From NCBI GenBank assembly GCA_944324665.1, contig CALUXD010000002.1:62001-126000 (forward strand): a DNA stretch of 64,000 nt, given 5' to 3'. Of this stretch, positions 1 to 8,170 are shown piece after piece. The DNA is from Candidatus Proelusimicrobium volucris. Lineage in GTDB: Bacteria; Elusimicrobiota; Elusimicrobia; Elusimicrobiales; Elusimicrobiaceae. The notes beneath the pieces were generated by a model. It did not search any database and was not told the origin of the DNA. It saw nothing but the letters and a program-made list of their open reading frames with translations. Positions within the stretch are counted from its first letter, which is position 1, and every line of letters starts with the position of its first letter. Made by a program: the position numbers and the translations under genes.

Positions 1-1
1 G

Positions 2-346
2 GTTGCTTTGGCAGATTCTACAGAGTTGCCCAACAGGATTACGATGATAAGGGCGCCTGCCAGATTTTCTTTAATATCTTCCGCGGCGGATTATAAAAAG
101 TACAAGGCCGAGAATAAAGGGGAATATCCTTCTGTTGATTTTAAGAAGGAACGAATAGTTTTCGTGGAATCGGACAGTATGCTTTCAAACGGGTTTTTTC
201 AAGTGGCGGATTACGAGGATACGCCCGATAAGATAATAGTACGATACCGCGTAAATATATTCGGGGCAGAGAAACGCGACGGCCGCGCACCGTACATTAT
301 AATACCCTTTGGCGATAAAAAAGTGGCGATAGAGCAGATAAAATAA
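2..346 (+). CDS. 3' end of a PrcB-like C-terminal domain protein (partial)
   Basis: The reading frame is already open at the window edge, so only the last 114 codons or so of a longer gene are visible, ending in TAA at 344-346. An in-frame TTG at position 8 could be read as a start, but it has no ribosome binding site and the frame continues upstream of it. The visible part is a series of short beta-strand-like segments (ERIVFVES, KIIVRYRVN, PYIIIPFG), which resembles the C-terminal domain named after the protease-complex subunit PrcB. That assignment rests on overall pattern only. No catalytic residues, signal peptide or membrane segment can be judged from this fragment. It is convergent with guaC and shares the hairpin at 409-445 with it. 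Confidence 0.55.
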   Translation, partial: VALADSTELPNRITMIRAPARFSLISSAADYKKYKAENKGEYPSVDFKKERIVFVESDSMLSNGFFQVADYEDTPDKIIVRYRVNIFGAEKRDGRAPYIIIPFGDKKVAIEQIK

Positions 347-408
347 TTATAATTTGCAGTTATCCTGTTTTTTCTAGATAGCAGGCAATTTATTTAAGAT
401 AAAGATAA

Positions 409-445
409 ACAGCCCGCGGCTCTAAATGCCGCAGGGCTGTTTTTA
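409..445. terminator. Bidirectional intrinsic terminator between partial gene and guaC
   Basis: The arms at 409-420 and 428-440 pair over 12 positions with one bulged base, around a 7-base loop. The plus side is followed by a run of T. The hairpin sits between two convergent genes, so it probably ends both transcripts. Confidence 0.75.
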
Positions 446-459
446 TGGGATTTTATCGG

Positions 460-1563
460 TTATTCCGCGCCAAAGATATTATTAAGCTGTCTGTTGACGC
501 GGTAGAAGGTGGCGCATTTGGGCATATCTTTGATGCGTTTTGCGCCGATATAAGTCATGGCGCTTCTTATGCCGCCGAGTATGGCCAGTATGGTATGTTC
601 GATATCTCCGCGGAAAGGGATTTCCACTACTTTGCCTTCGCTGGCGCGGTAGTTCTTCATCCCGCCGTAGAACTTTTCCTGAGCGTAATCGGAGCTCATA
701 CCATAGAATTTTTTGAACAATTTTTCCTGTACTATACGGGAAATTTCGCCGTTATCCTTAGCGGCAAGTTCGTTTGTCTCATATAGTTTTTTGGATATTT
801 CTCCTCCGCTTTCCTCATGGCCGGCCAGCATTCCGCCCAGCATAACGAAATCCGCCCCCGCGCACAGGCTTTTGCAAACGTCGCCGGGCACGGTGCATCC
901 GCCGTCGGCGCAGATCATTCCGCCGACACCGTGTGCCGCGTCGGCACATTCTATTACGGTGGAAAACTGCGGCCTTCCCACGCCGGTAAGTTTGCGCGTG
1001 GTGCATACCGATCCCGGCCCTATGCCGACTTTAACGATATCCACTCCGTTAAGGATAAGATCTTCGGTCATGTCGCCCGTAACGACATTGCCCGCCATTA
1101 TCAGAGCTTTTGGGAATTGCTTTCTTACTTTCTGAACATATTGGATCAAATAGGGCGAATAGCCGTTCGCCACATCTATACAGATATTATTTACGAGTTT
1201 AGAAGCCATAACGTCGGCAAGTTTATCGTAGTCGTTTTGCCCTACGCCGCTGCTGATGAAAATAAGGTCATTGTTTTTGAATTGTTTTTGATTTTCTTTC
1301 AAAAAAACGACAAGTTCTTTAGCGTCATAGTGTTTATGAAGTGCGCAGAACAGATTATGCTTCTCAAGGGCTTTAGCCATCTCGAAAGTTCCCGTGGTGG
1401 CCATATTGGCGGCGATAATTCCGGTGCCTTTTATGGCGGAGGACGCCCATTTGAAATTATATTCTCTAATAATGTCCACTTGCGAGCGCGAAGCCAAAGT
1501 AGAACGTTTTGGTCTAAGCAAAACGTCTTGATAATCCAGTTGGATATCGTCGTAAATTCTCAT
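460..1563 (-). CDS. guaC: GMP reductase
   Basis: This enzyme reduces GMP to IMP with NADPH, releasing ammonia, and returns guanine nucleotides to the common purine pool in the cytoplasm. The 367-residue protein has the TIM-barrel IMPDH/GMPR fold. The phosphate-binding and catalytic loop GIGPGSVCTTR carries the active-site cysteine at residue 187, followed by TGVGRPQ. The later segments ADGGCTVPGDVCK and MLGGMLAGHEES are also typical of GMP reductase, and there are no CBS domains, which argues against IMP dehydrogenase. The ATG at 1563 is preceded by a GGAG-type ribosome binding site. The gene appears monocistronic, divergent from the Bat operon, with the shared terminator at 409-445. Length is close to the usual 345-350 residues of the bacterial family. 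Confidence 0.95.
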   Translation of the reverse strand: MRIYDDIQLDYQDVLLRPKRSTLASRSQVDIIREYNFKWASSAIKGTGIIAANMATTGTFEMAKALEKHNLFCALHKHYDAKELVVFLKENQKQFKNNDLIFISSGVGQNDYDKLADVMASKLVNNICIDVANGYSPYLIQYVQKVRKQFPKALIMAGNVVTGDMTEDLILNGVDIVKVGIGPGSVCTTRKLTGVGRPQFSTVIECADAAHGVGGMICADGGCTVPGDVCKSLCAGADFVMLGGMLAGHEESGGEISKKLYETNELAAKDNGEISRIVQEKLFKKFYGMSSDYAQEKFYGGMKNYRASEGKVVEIPFRGDIEHTILAILGGIRSAMTYIGAKRIKDMPKCATFYRVNRQLNNIFGAE

Positions 1564-1611
1564 AAAAGCTCCGTTAAATAAAGAAAGTGGGTAAAATCAA
1601 CCCTTTGATAT

Positions 1612-1640
1612 GATATAAAATTTTTGGGATTGAAGCGCAA
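1612..1640 (-). promoter_or_regulatory. Candidate sigma70 promoter for guaC
   Basis: On the minus strand TTGCGC (1635-1640) is followed after 17 bases by TATATC (1612-1617), about 50 bases upstream of the guaC start. The hexamers are imperfect, so this is only a candidate. Confidence 0.4.
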
Positions 1641-1644
1641 CCGC

Positions 1645-1672
1645 TTGAAAATAAGCCAATATCGTTTATAAT
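1645..1672 (+). promoter_or_regulatory. Sigma70-type promoter of the Bat operon
   Basis: TTGAAA (1645-1650) and a perfect TATAAT (1667-1672) are separated by 16 bases. Transcription would begin near 1679, about 60 bases before the first gene of the operon. No comparable signal was seen in the tiny gaps between the following genes, so this may drive most of the run to the terminator at 15572. Confidence 0.7.
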
Positions 1673-1738
1673 TTAAACGGATATTGGTAGTGGACATAAA
1701 CGGCAAAATTCTATAAGATATACGAAACGGAGGATTAC

Positions 1739-2452
1739 ATGAAACAGATTATAGTTTTATTACTGATTATAGGCGGCGGATATTATTTATACAATAACGG
1801 TTTGTCTGATGTCCTTAGGAAAGCCAATTTAGACCCGAAAGATTTTGTAGAGGAAGTAAAAGAGGCCACCGGCGGCACTGTCGGCGGAGTTTCAAAGGCG
1901 GCCGAACTGCCTGAAATAGCGCCGGAACGCGCCAGCGGGCTAAAGATGAACGCCGCGAATATGAGATTGGTGGAAACTACGGTTTTTAACACTTACGATA
2001 CCGACGTATGCTTTGCGTATACGGAGATGATTTACGCTTCCGGTTCGGCTTCAGCGCCGAAGGTTATAAACAAATACCTTGCCACTTTTACCTTGCCCGA
2101 GGATAAAAATAAAATTCTTCCTTTGGTAACGAAATATAAGGATAAACAAAGCCTTAAGATATTGGAAGACTTTTTAAATAGGGGCGTATTTTCCAGGAGT
2201 ATGCTTCTTAAAAAGATATCGGAATACCGCAACAAAGAGGCTTTGGCGGTTATAAAGAGCGTGGCGGATACGCCGTCTTCGCCGGTGCGCGATGAAGCTC
2301 AGAATATTTATTCCGAGATGATAACGCAGTCTTGGTATACGGGCGTACAGTCTGCGGCCAGCCAAATTGGCACGGGCGATAAGCAACTTGCGTCTCACAG
2401 AATAGCGGCTTTAATGAATAATCCTAATCAAAGCAATAAGGGGGATTTGTAA
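1739..2452 (+). CDS. Membrane-anchored protein of unknown function, first gene of the Bat operon
   Basis: The 237-residue product begins with one hydrophobic segment (IIVLLLIIGGGYYLY, residues 4-18), which is an uncleaved anchor or a signal peptide. The rest is soluble and mostly helical. Residues around 130-195 (LKILEDFLNRG, LLKKISEYRN, ALAVIKSVADT) look like short HEAT-like helical pairs, but I do not recognise a named family. An ATG at 1739 with GGAGG just upstream fixes the start. The stop is two bases before the GTG of moxR, so the two are almost certainly co-transcribed. This suggests an envelope role alongside the MoxR/Bat proteins, which is inference from position only. Confidence 0.75.
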   Translation: MKQIIVLLLIIGGGYYLYNNGLSDVLRKANLDPKDFVEEVKEATGGTVGGVSKAAELPEIAPERASGLKMNAANMRLVETTVFNTYDTDVCFAYTEMIYASGSASAPKVINKYLATFTLPEDKNKILPLVTKYKDKQSLKILEDFLNRGVFSRSMLLKKISEYRNKEALAVIKSVADTPSSPVRDEAQNIYSEMITQSWYTGVQSAASQIGTGDKQLASHRIAALMNNPNQSNKGDL

Positions 2453-2453
2453 G

Positions 2454-3437
2454 GTGAATATAAGCGAAATAAACAAGAAGGTGCAGGACGAGAGTCTTTT
2501 CCTTCAGGATTTGCGTCACGAAATATCCAAAGTAATAGTCGGGCAGGAAGATCTTATAGAAAAAATGCTCGTCGCTTTAATAGCCGACGGCCATATTTTG
2601 ATAGAGGGCGTGCCGGGTTTAGCCAAGACCTTGACTGTAAAGACCTTGGCCCAAGCGTTAAGCGCCAGTTTTCAGCGCATACAATTTACTCCGGATTTAT
2701 TGCCGGCCGATATTACGGGTACATTGATATTTAACCCCAAAGAGGGTACTTTTACTCCGCGTCAAGGCCCGGTATTTGCGAACTTGGTATTGGCCGATGA
2801 AATTAACCGTTCGCCCGCCAAAGTGCAAAGCGCGCTTTTGGAAGCGATGCAGGAACGGCAGGTGACGATAGGTGCGGAAACCTATAAACTGCCCGATCCG
2901 TTTATGGTATTGGCGACGCAGAACCCCGTGGAACAGGAAGGCACTTATCCTCTGCCCGAGGCGCAGGTGGACAGGTTTATGCTGAAGCTGAAAGTAGACT
3001 ATCCGAGCAAAGAGGAAGAGAAGATAATCCTTGAGCGTATGAGCTTAGCGCACAAACCTGTTGTAAACTCAAGCGTGAAGGTGGAGCAAATACTCAAGGC
3101 GCGCGAAGCGGCCGATTCGATATACGTAGACGACAAGGTAAAGAATTATATAGTGGATTTGGTTTTCGCTACCAGGCGCCCGCAGGAATACAAACTTGAG
3201 GATTTATCCTCTTACATAATGTACGGGGCGAGCCCTAGGGCGTCGATATATTTGACGCAGGCGGTAAAAGCGTATGCGTTCTTGGACGGACGCGGCTATG
3301 TAACGCCGGAAGACGTAAAAGAAATGGGGCCAGATGTGCTGCGCCACAGGATCCTGCTGACTTACGAGGCGGAAGCGGAAAACGTAAGCACGGAAGATAT
3401 AATAAAGAAAATTTTTGCTACGGTTGAAGTACCATAA
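2454..3437 (+). CDS. MoxR-family AAA+ ATPase
   Basis: MoxR ATPases act as chaperone-like motors that work with von Willebrand factor A (vWA) proteins encoded beside them. The 327-residue protein has a Walker A motif GVPGLAKT (residues 52-59), a Walker B segment VLADEIN and the segment SPAKVQSALLEAMQERQV that follows it in MoxR proteins. A C-terminal lid region follows. The start is a GTG at 2454 with AAGGGGG upstream. The stop overlaps the next start by one base (TAATG). The downstream DUF58 and vWA genes match the classic moxR-bat arrangement, so this is the ATPase partner of BatA/BatB. Confidence 0.93.
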   Translation: MNISEINKKVQDESLFLQDLRHEISKVIVGQEDLIEKMLVALIADGHILIEGVPGLAKTLTVKTLAQALSASFQRIQFTPDLLPADITGTLIFNPKEGTFTPRQGPVFANLVLADEINRSPAKVQSALLEAMQERQVTIGAETYKLPDPFMVLATQNPVEQEGTYPLPEAQVDRFMLKLKVDYPSKEEEKIILERMSLAHKPVVNSSVKVEQILKAREAADSIYVDDKVKNYIVDLVFATRRPQEYKLEDLSSYIMYGASPRASIYLTQAVKAYAFLDGRGYVTPEDVKEMGPDVLRHRILLTYEAEAENVSTEDIIKKIFATVEVP

Positions 3438-4318
3438 TGCAGACCTCTGACATATTGAAACGTGTTCGCCGGATAGAAATCGAAACCGGCAAGTTGGTCA
3501 GCGAAACTTTCGCCGGCGAATACTTAAGCGTTTTCAAGGGGCAGGGTATAGAATTTGCGGAAGTCAGGCAATATATACCCGGCGACGACGTGCGTTCGAT
3601 AGATTGGAACGTTTCGGCCAGGACAGGCGGTACTTTCGTCAAGAAGTTTAACGAAGAGCGCGAACTGAGCTTGATAATAGCGTGCGACGTGTCGGGCTCG
3701 CAGTACTTTGGCTCCACGGGCAAGTTTAAGAGCGACGTGGTGGCGGAATTGGGGGCGATATTCGCTTTTTCCGCAATAAAAAATAATGACAAAGTGGGGC
3801 TGTTGCTCTTTTCCGATCAAATAGAGCTGTATATCCCGCCCAAAAAGGGCAAACGGCATGTTCTTAGGATAATAAGGGAGCTTTTGGCGTTTAAACCCAA
3901 GAGCAAAGGCACTAACATATCCTTGTGTTTGGACAGTTTAAACCGAATGATAAAACGCAAGGGTATATTATTGTTGCTATCCGATTTTTTTGCTTCCGAC
4001 TACGAAAAATCTTTTAAATTGGCGGCGCGCAAATTCGATTTAATACCGGTAGTGGTGCGAGATAGGCTTGAGGACGAATTCCCGTCCTTGCCCGGCTTTA
4101 TAGAGCTGGAGGCTTTGGAAAACGGGAGCAGGGCGATGGTTCAGTTATCCTCTAGGCAGGCGGGCTATATAACCGCGGACAAACAGTATAAGAACGACGC
4201 CGCGCTGAGATTGTTTTATCTTACGGGGTGCCAGTATATACAGGTCGAAGCGGAAGGCGACGTGATAGAACCGGTAATCAAGTTTTTCAAACAGCGCGCA
4301 AAGAAGTTGAGGCGATAA
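3437..4318 (+). CDS. DUF58 domain protein of the MoxR/Bat cluster
   Basis: The 293-residue protein carries the DUF58 signature, with YIPGDDVRSIDWNVSAR near residues 45-62. It continues into a vWA-like fold with CDVSGS at about residues 80-85, a candidate metal-ion-dependent adhesion site. There is no signal peptide, so it should be cytoplasmic or peripherally bound to the inner membrane. DUF58 genes follow moxR in most bat operons and their products are thought to be MoxR clients. The molecular function is not established. The start overlaps the moxR stop by one base and the stop overlaps the next start in the same way, so translation is likely coupled. Confidence 0.92.
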   Translation: MQTSDILKRVRRIEIETGKLVSETFAGEYLSVFKGQGIEFAEVRQYIPGDDVRSIDWNVSARTGGTFVKKFNEERELSLIIACDVSGSQYFGSTGKFKSDVVAELGAIFAFSAIKNNDKVGLLLFSDQIELYIPPKKGKRHVLRIIRELLAFKPKSKGTNISLCLDSLNRMIKRKGILLLLSDFFASDYEKSFKLAARKFDLIPVVVRDRLEDEFPSLPGFIELEALENGSRAMVQLSSRQAGYITADKQYKNDAALRLFYLTGCQYIQVEAEGDVIEPVIKFFKQRAKKLRR

Positions 4319-5379
4319 TGACGAAAATATTTAAGACGGCGGCAGTCATATTGTTAATGGGTGCGGTTCCTCTTTTCGCGCAGGAGATTGGGGGGGAAGT
4401 TGCTAATGGCGCGGAAATGGGAAGCGAGGTCGCTTCCGTTTCGGAAAAGACGGAGGAGAACGGAGCCGTTGAAAGCGAAGGCGGCAAAAAAAACCTGGCC
4501 GAGGCTGGCGGGGAAACTTCGGACGATATTCCCGAGGAGGAAGTGGAATTTACTTCTTTTCCCAAGGAACTTTCGCTTGCGGGCGATTTCTCGGCTTATA
4601 TCACATTGCCGCAGCGCGCGGTTCTTGATAAAGATTCTTACAGCCAAAAAGATTTTGAGATACTTTCGGCCACGCCCGACGAGAGCGGGCTCAATATAGA
4701 AATAAAGGCCGTTCCGTTTTCTTTGGGCATATCAACTTTTACGGCGCTTACTTTTACGGGGCAAGACGGGACGCGTTATGTCAGCAAAGCGGTGAATGCG
4801 GAAGTCAAAGCGGTGGACACTGGAATAAAGGAAAAGAAACTGTTGGATATCCGTTCGCCGTATCGTCCGTTTAACTATTGGAATGTTTTTTGGCTGTTGG
4901 CGATAGCCGCGATTATTATCGGCGGTTATATGGCTTACAGACGCCGCCGCCCTTACGATAGGGCCGCGCTTTTAAAAGCCTTCGAAGAGGACAAAAGACC
5001 GCTGGACATAATCGCTTTGGACAGGCTGGACCATCTTCTTGCGGGCAACTTGTGGAATGACGGAGAATACAAAATTTTTTACGTTAATATGATAGACATT
5101 CTGCGCGATTATTTGACTCTCAGGTTTAACATACAGGCGCATAACTATACCAGCAGGGATTTGCTTAGGATATTAAAGAAGACGCCCGAGTTTAAAGGCG
5201 ACGTCAGGCAGCTTGGCGATTTGCAGCGTTCGGCCGATTACGTAAAATTCGCGAAGGTAGAGCCGACCCAAGCGCAGCGCGACGCCGATATAAATAATAT
5301 GCGCAGCATAATAATAGATACCCGTCCGCCACGATTGGAAAGCGAGTCTAAGGAAGAAAAAAAAGAGGTTGAACTTTAA
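4318..5379 (+). CDS. DUF4381-like membrane protein of the Bat operon
   Basis: I chose the ATG at 4318, which overlaps the previous stop, rather than an in-frame start 30 codons upstream inside the DUF58 gene. The 353-residue product then begins with a clean signal peptide ending near PLFAQE. It continues with an acidic, Glu-rich low-complexity stretch, a beta-rich periplasmic domain and one membrane segment (YWNVFWLLAIAAIIIGGYM). The cytoplasmic tail is helical and resembles DUF4381 proteins (DILRDYLTLRFN, YTSRDLLRIL, YVKFAKVEP). Proteins of this layout lie between the DUF58 and vWA genes of many bat operons. The periplasmic part may contact BatD. Function is inferred from context. Confidence 0.8.
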   Translation: MTKIFKTAAVILLMGAVPLFAQEIGGEVANGAEMGSEVASVSEKTEENGAVESEGGKKNLAEAGGETSDDIPEEEVEFTSFPKELSLAGDFSAYITLPQRAVLDKDSYSQKDFEILSATPDESGLNIEIKAVPFSLGISTFTALTFTGQDGTRYVSKAVNAEVKAVDTGIKEKKLLDIRSPYRPFNYWNVFWLLAIAAIIIGGYMAYRRRRPYDRAALLKAFEEDKRPLDIIALDRLDHLLAGNLWNDGEYKIFYVNMIDILRDYLTLRFNIQAHNYTSRDLLRILKKTPEFKGDVRQLGDLQRSADYVKFAKVEPTQAQRDADINNMRSIIIDTRPPRLESESKEEKKEVEL

Positions 5380-5381
5380 TT

Positions 5382-6488
5382 ATGCGCAAGGATAATTTGA
5401 TACCGATACTTTATAATGTGCTGGCCGCGATAGGCGGCGTGGTGGCGCTGTTTTTGTTGGCGTTGATATTCATAGGGGGGAGAAGTTTGGGCAGTCCGTA
5501 TTTTATGCTTTTGATGGCGGTACTGCTTTGCGCGGGGATATCGGCGGTATTAGTGCGGAAATTCTTTGCGCCTGCGGTAAAATATCCGTTGGGTAAGGGC
5601 GTCAAATTTGAAGATTCGACATTGGTAAAATTGGCCAAATGGCTGCCTTTGGGTTTATGTATAACGGCATTATTTTTGAGCGTTTTGGCTTTAAGCCGCC
5701 CCCGCAAAGAGGGCAAGAGCGTTCTTCCGCCCGCCAAAGGCGTGGATATAATGCTAACCATAGACACTTCCGGGAGTATGGCTGCGCTGGATTTCAAACC
5801 CGACAGAATGACCGCTGCCAAGAGTACGGCATCGGATTTCGTCGACAAGAGGGCGACGGACCGTATCGGGGTGGTGGTATTTGCAGGGTCGGCGATGCTT
5901 CAATGTCCGCTGACATTGGATTATTTCGCGGTTAAGGAGTATATAGATTTAATCAATATTGATATGCTTTCCGGTCAGCTTGGTACCGCGATAGGCGACG
6001 CCATAGCGGTATCTGCCAAGCATTTAAAAGACAGCATAGCCAAGAGCAAAACGATAATATTGCTTACCGACGGGGAAAATAATACGGGAATGGTTGACCC
6101 GATAGCGGCGGCCAAAGCGGCGGCGGCGTACGGCATAAAGATATACACGATTTCGATAGCCAGCGGCGAACCGGCCGATATGAAGGTAAATACTCAGAGT
6201 ATATTCGGGCCGGTATCCGCAACTACGCAGCTTCCACCGCCATCGCCTGAATCCGAGGCAACTTTGATGCAGATAGCGAAGGAAACGGGCGGCGACTTTT
6301 TCAGAGCCAAGAACAATGCGGAATTGCAGAATATATATACTCGCATAAACGAATTGGAGAAGACGGAGTTTGACTCTTCCCTGCAGCTTAACTATACGGA
6401 TAATTACAAACCCGCTTTAATCACGGCTATCTTATTGTTGATGGCGGCTTTTATAGCGGATAAATTTATATTTATAAAGATACCTTGA
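5382..6488 (+). CDS. batA: BatA: vWA-domain inner-membrane protein
   Basis: The 368-residue protein has two N-terminal membrane segments (residues about 10-32 and 38-58), a third near residue 90-105, a vWA domain and a C-terminal membrane helix (residues 345-365). The metal-ion-dependent adhesion site is intact: DTSGSM at 128-133, with later conserved segments VVFAGSAMLQ and LTDGENN. BatA proteins form a membrane complex with BatB and with TPR proteins; in Bacteroides the locus was linked to aerotolerance and in other bacteria to envelope stress. The start lies two bases after the preceding stop. The name follows operon position, since BatA and BatB are paralogues that are hard to separate by sequence alone. 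Confidence 0.9.
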   Translation: MRKDNLIPILYNVLAAIGGVVALFLLALIFIGGRSLGSPYFMLLMAVLLCAGISAVLVRKFFAPAVKYPLGKGVKFEDSTLVKLAKWLPLGLCITALFLSVLALSRPRKEGKSVLPPAKGVDIMLTIDTSGSMAALDFKPDRMTAAKSTASDFVDKRATDRIGVVVFAGSAMLQCPLTLDYFAVKEYIDLINIDMLSGQLGTAIGDAIAVSAKHLKDSIAKSKTIILLTDGENNTGMVDPIAAAKAAAAYGIKIYTISIASGEPADMKVNTQSIFGPVSATTQLPPPSPESEATLMQIAKETGGDFFRAKNNAELQNIYTRINELEKTEFDSSLQLNYTDNYKPALITAILLLMAAFIADKFIFIKIP

Positions 6489-6492
6489 TAAT

Positions 6493-7494
6493 ATGGAACT
6501 GTTTAATAGTCCTTCAATATTTATTTATATGATATTTACGGCGGCGCTGTTGGGCGCGCTGTGGTATTTGGGTGCGGCGCGCGGCGAGAAGATAAAACGC
6601 GCGCTTTTCAGCGCGGAGAATTACGCCAAACTTGTGCCGCAGGAACTTAAATTCCGCAGAAGGCTTAAAGACATACTGTTTTTGAGCGGCTTGTTTTTCT
6701 TTTTTCTCGCTTTGGCCGGGCCGCAATGGGGGCGCCAAAAAATAGATGTGGAGGCCAGCTATTCGCAAGCGGTAATAGCGGTGGACGTATCGCTTTCCAT
6801 GCTGGCCGAAGATGTAAAGCCCAACAGAATGGACGGCGCGAAGACAATGCTTTCCATGTTAATAGACAATTTAGCCAGGGAACGTGTCGGGATAGTGGCG
6901 TTTACGTCCAAGGCTTTTATGCAAAGCCCGGTTACCAGCGACGTCGGCGCGTTAAAAACTTTGGCGCAGGGTTTGAGCGTCAATATGCTTCCCATGCCCG
7001 GCACCGAACTTGCGCCCGCAGTTAATTTGGCGGCGAAGATGCTGGCCCCGTATCCCGGCAGCAAGGCGCTGGTGCTTGTAACCGACGGGGAAGACCATAA
7101 CCCCCAAGATTTGCAGGCGGCCCTAAAGACGGCGCGCGACAATGACATAAAAATAATAGCGGTGGGGATAGGGAGCGTCGACGGGGAGCTTATCCCGATA
7201 AAGGAAAACGGGGTTAAAAGCTACAAAAAAGACAAAAACGGCAAGACCGTCCTTACCAAATTAGATGAGAAGAGTTTGATAAATTTAGCCTCCTCCACCG
7301 GTGGGGCGTATATAAAGTTTATCGGGCCCCAGCAAACGGCGGAAGAAGTTTACCGCCAAATGCTGATGCTGGACAAAAGCTCTTCTTTGGTAAACGGGAG
7401 CATACTATACAAGAATAGGTATCAGATCCCGCTTTTTATAGGTTTTGTATTGGTATTGAGCTCTATACTTATTGCTTTAAGAAAGGTAAAATAA
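6493..7494 (+). CDS. batB: BatB: vWA-domain inner-membrane protein
   Basis: This 333-residue protein has the same plan as BatA: N-terminal membrane segments (about residues 8-28 and 58-76), a vWA domain and a C-terminal membrane helix (residues 312-328). Its metal site reads DVSLSM (98-103) instead of DTSGSM, which keeps the Asp and both Ser residues. The segments VAFTSKAFMQSPVT and LVTDGEDHNPQ match the rest of the site. It starts four bases after batA and the next gene follows six bases after its stop. BatA and BatB probably present their vWA domains to the periplasm as a complex. Confidence 0.9.
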   Translation: MELFNSPSIFIYMIFTAALLGALWYLGAARGEKIKRALFSAENYAKLVPQELKFRRRLKDILFLSGLFFFFLALAGPQWGRQKIDVEASYSQAVIAVDVSLSMLAEDVKPNRMDGAKTMLSMLIDNLARERVGIVAFTSKAFMQSPVTSDVGALKTLAQGLSVNMLPMPGTELAPAVNLAAKMLAPYPGSKALVLVTDGEDHNPQDLQAALKTARDNDIKIIAVGIGSVDGELIPIKENGVKSYKKDKNGKTVLTKLDEKSLINLASSTGGAYIKFIGPQQTAEEVYRQMLMLDKSSSLVNGSILYKNRYQIPLFIGFVLVLSSILIALRKVK

Positions 7495-7500
7495 GGGTAT

Positions 7501-8169
7501 ATGCGTAAATTGTTTGTTTTAATGTTTTTGCTGACAGTAGCGGCAGCCGCCAATGCGGGCGGCGGCGGCGATTTGCGCAAAGGCAATAAAGCCTACGACA
7601 AAGAGAAATACGGCGAAGCGTTTGAGTATTATAACAAAGCGGTGGAAAACGGCGAGCCGGAGAAGGGTTTTTATAATTCCGGCGCGGCGCTTTACCGCCT
7701 GCAGGATTATGACGGCGCTTTACAGGCTTATGACGCGCTGAAAGACAGTTCGGAATTTAAGCAGGACGCCTATTACAATGCGGCCAATGCCTATTATAAC
7801 CGCGGCGACAGTGAAGCGGCGGTGAAAAGTTTGAGGTCGGCTTTGCTTCTCAACAGGGAAGACAAGGAGGCTTTGCACAATTTGCAGTTTATTTTGCAGG
7901 AACAGCAAAATCAAAAGAACCAGCAGGACAAAAACAACAATCAAGGCGACAATAAACAACAGCAGGATAAACAGGATAATTCCGATAATCAGGACAAAAG
8001 CGGCAACAAGGAACAAGAAAAACAAAATCAAAGTGGGGAAAACGATTCCGAACGTAAGTTGTCGCCTTCGGAGGCTGATAATATTCTTCAAATGAGCAAA
8101 GAACACGTAAATCAAGAGAAGAGGAATATATCCGCTGCGGGCGCGAGCGAAGTGGAGAAGGATTGGTAG
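7501..8169 (+). CDS. batC: BatC: TPR-repeat periplasmic protein
   Basis: The 222-residue product begins with a signal peptide (LFVLMFLLTVAAAANAGGG). Three TPR-like helical repeats at about residues 25-125 follow (KAYDKEKYGEAFEYYNKAVE, AALYRLQDYDGALQAYDAL, ANAYYNRGDSEAAVKSLRSA). The following 60 residues are extremely rich in Gln, Asn, Lys and Asp and should be disordered. TPR proteins with such tails are standard BatC members and probably bind the vWA proteins. It is tightly packed between batB and batD, with a one-base gap to batD. Confidence 0.88.
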   Translation: MRKLFVLMFLLTVAAAANAGGGGDLRKGNKAYDKEKYGEAFEYYNKAVENGEPEKGFYNSGAALYRLQDYDGALQAYDALKDSSEFKQDAYYNAANAYYNRGDSEAAVKSLRSALLLNREDKEALHNLQFILQEQQNQKNQQDKNNNQGDNKQQQDKQDNSDNQDKSGNKEQEKQNQSGENDSERKLSPSEADNILQMSKEHVNQEKRNISAAGASEVEKDW

Positions 8170-8170
8170 C

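Noticed and set aside
445-1581. Long plus-strand open frames opposite guaC
   Set aside because: They are antisense shadows of a clearly conserved enzyme and have no ribosome sites or protein-like motifs.
4228-4317. An upstream start for the DUF4381-like gene
   Set aside because: The extra 30 codons lie inside the DUF58 gene in another frame and would bury the signal peptide that begins cleanly at the ATG at 4318.
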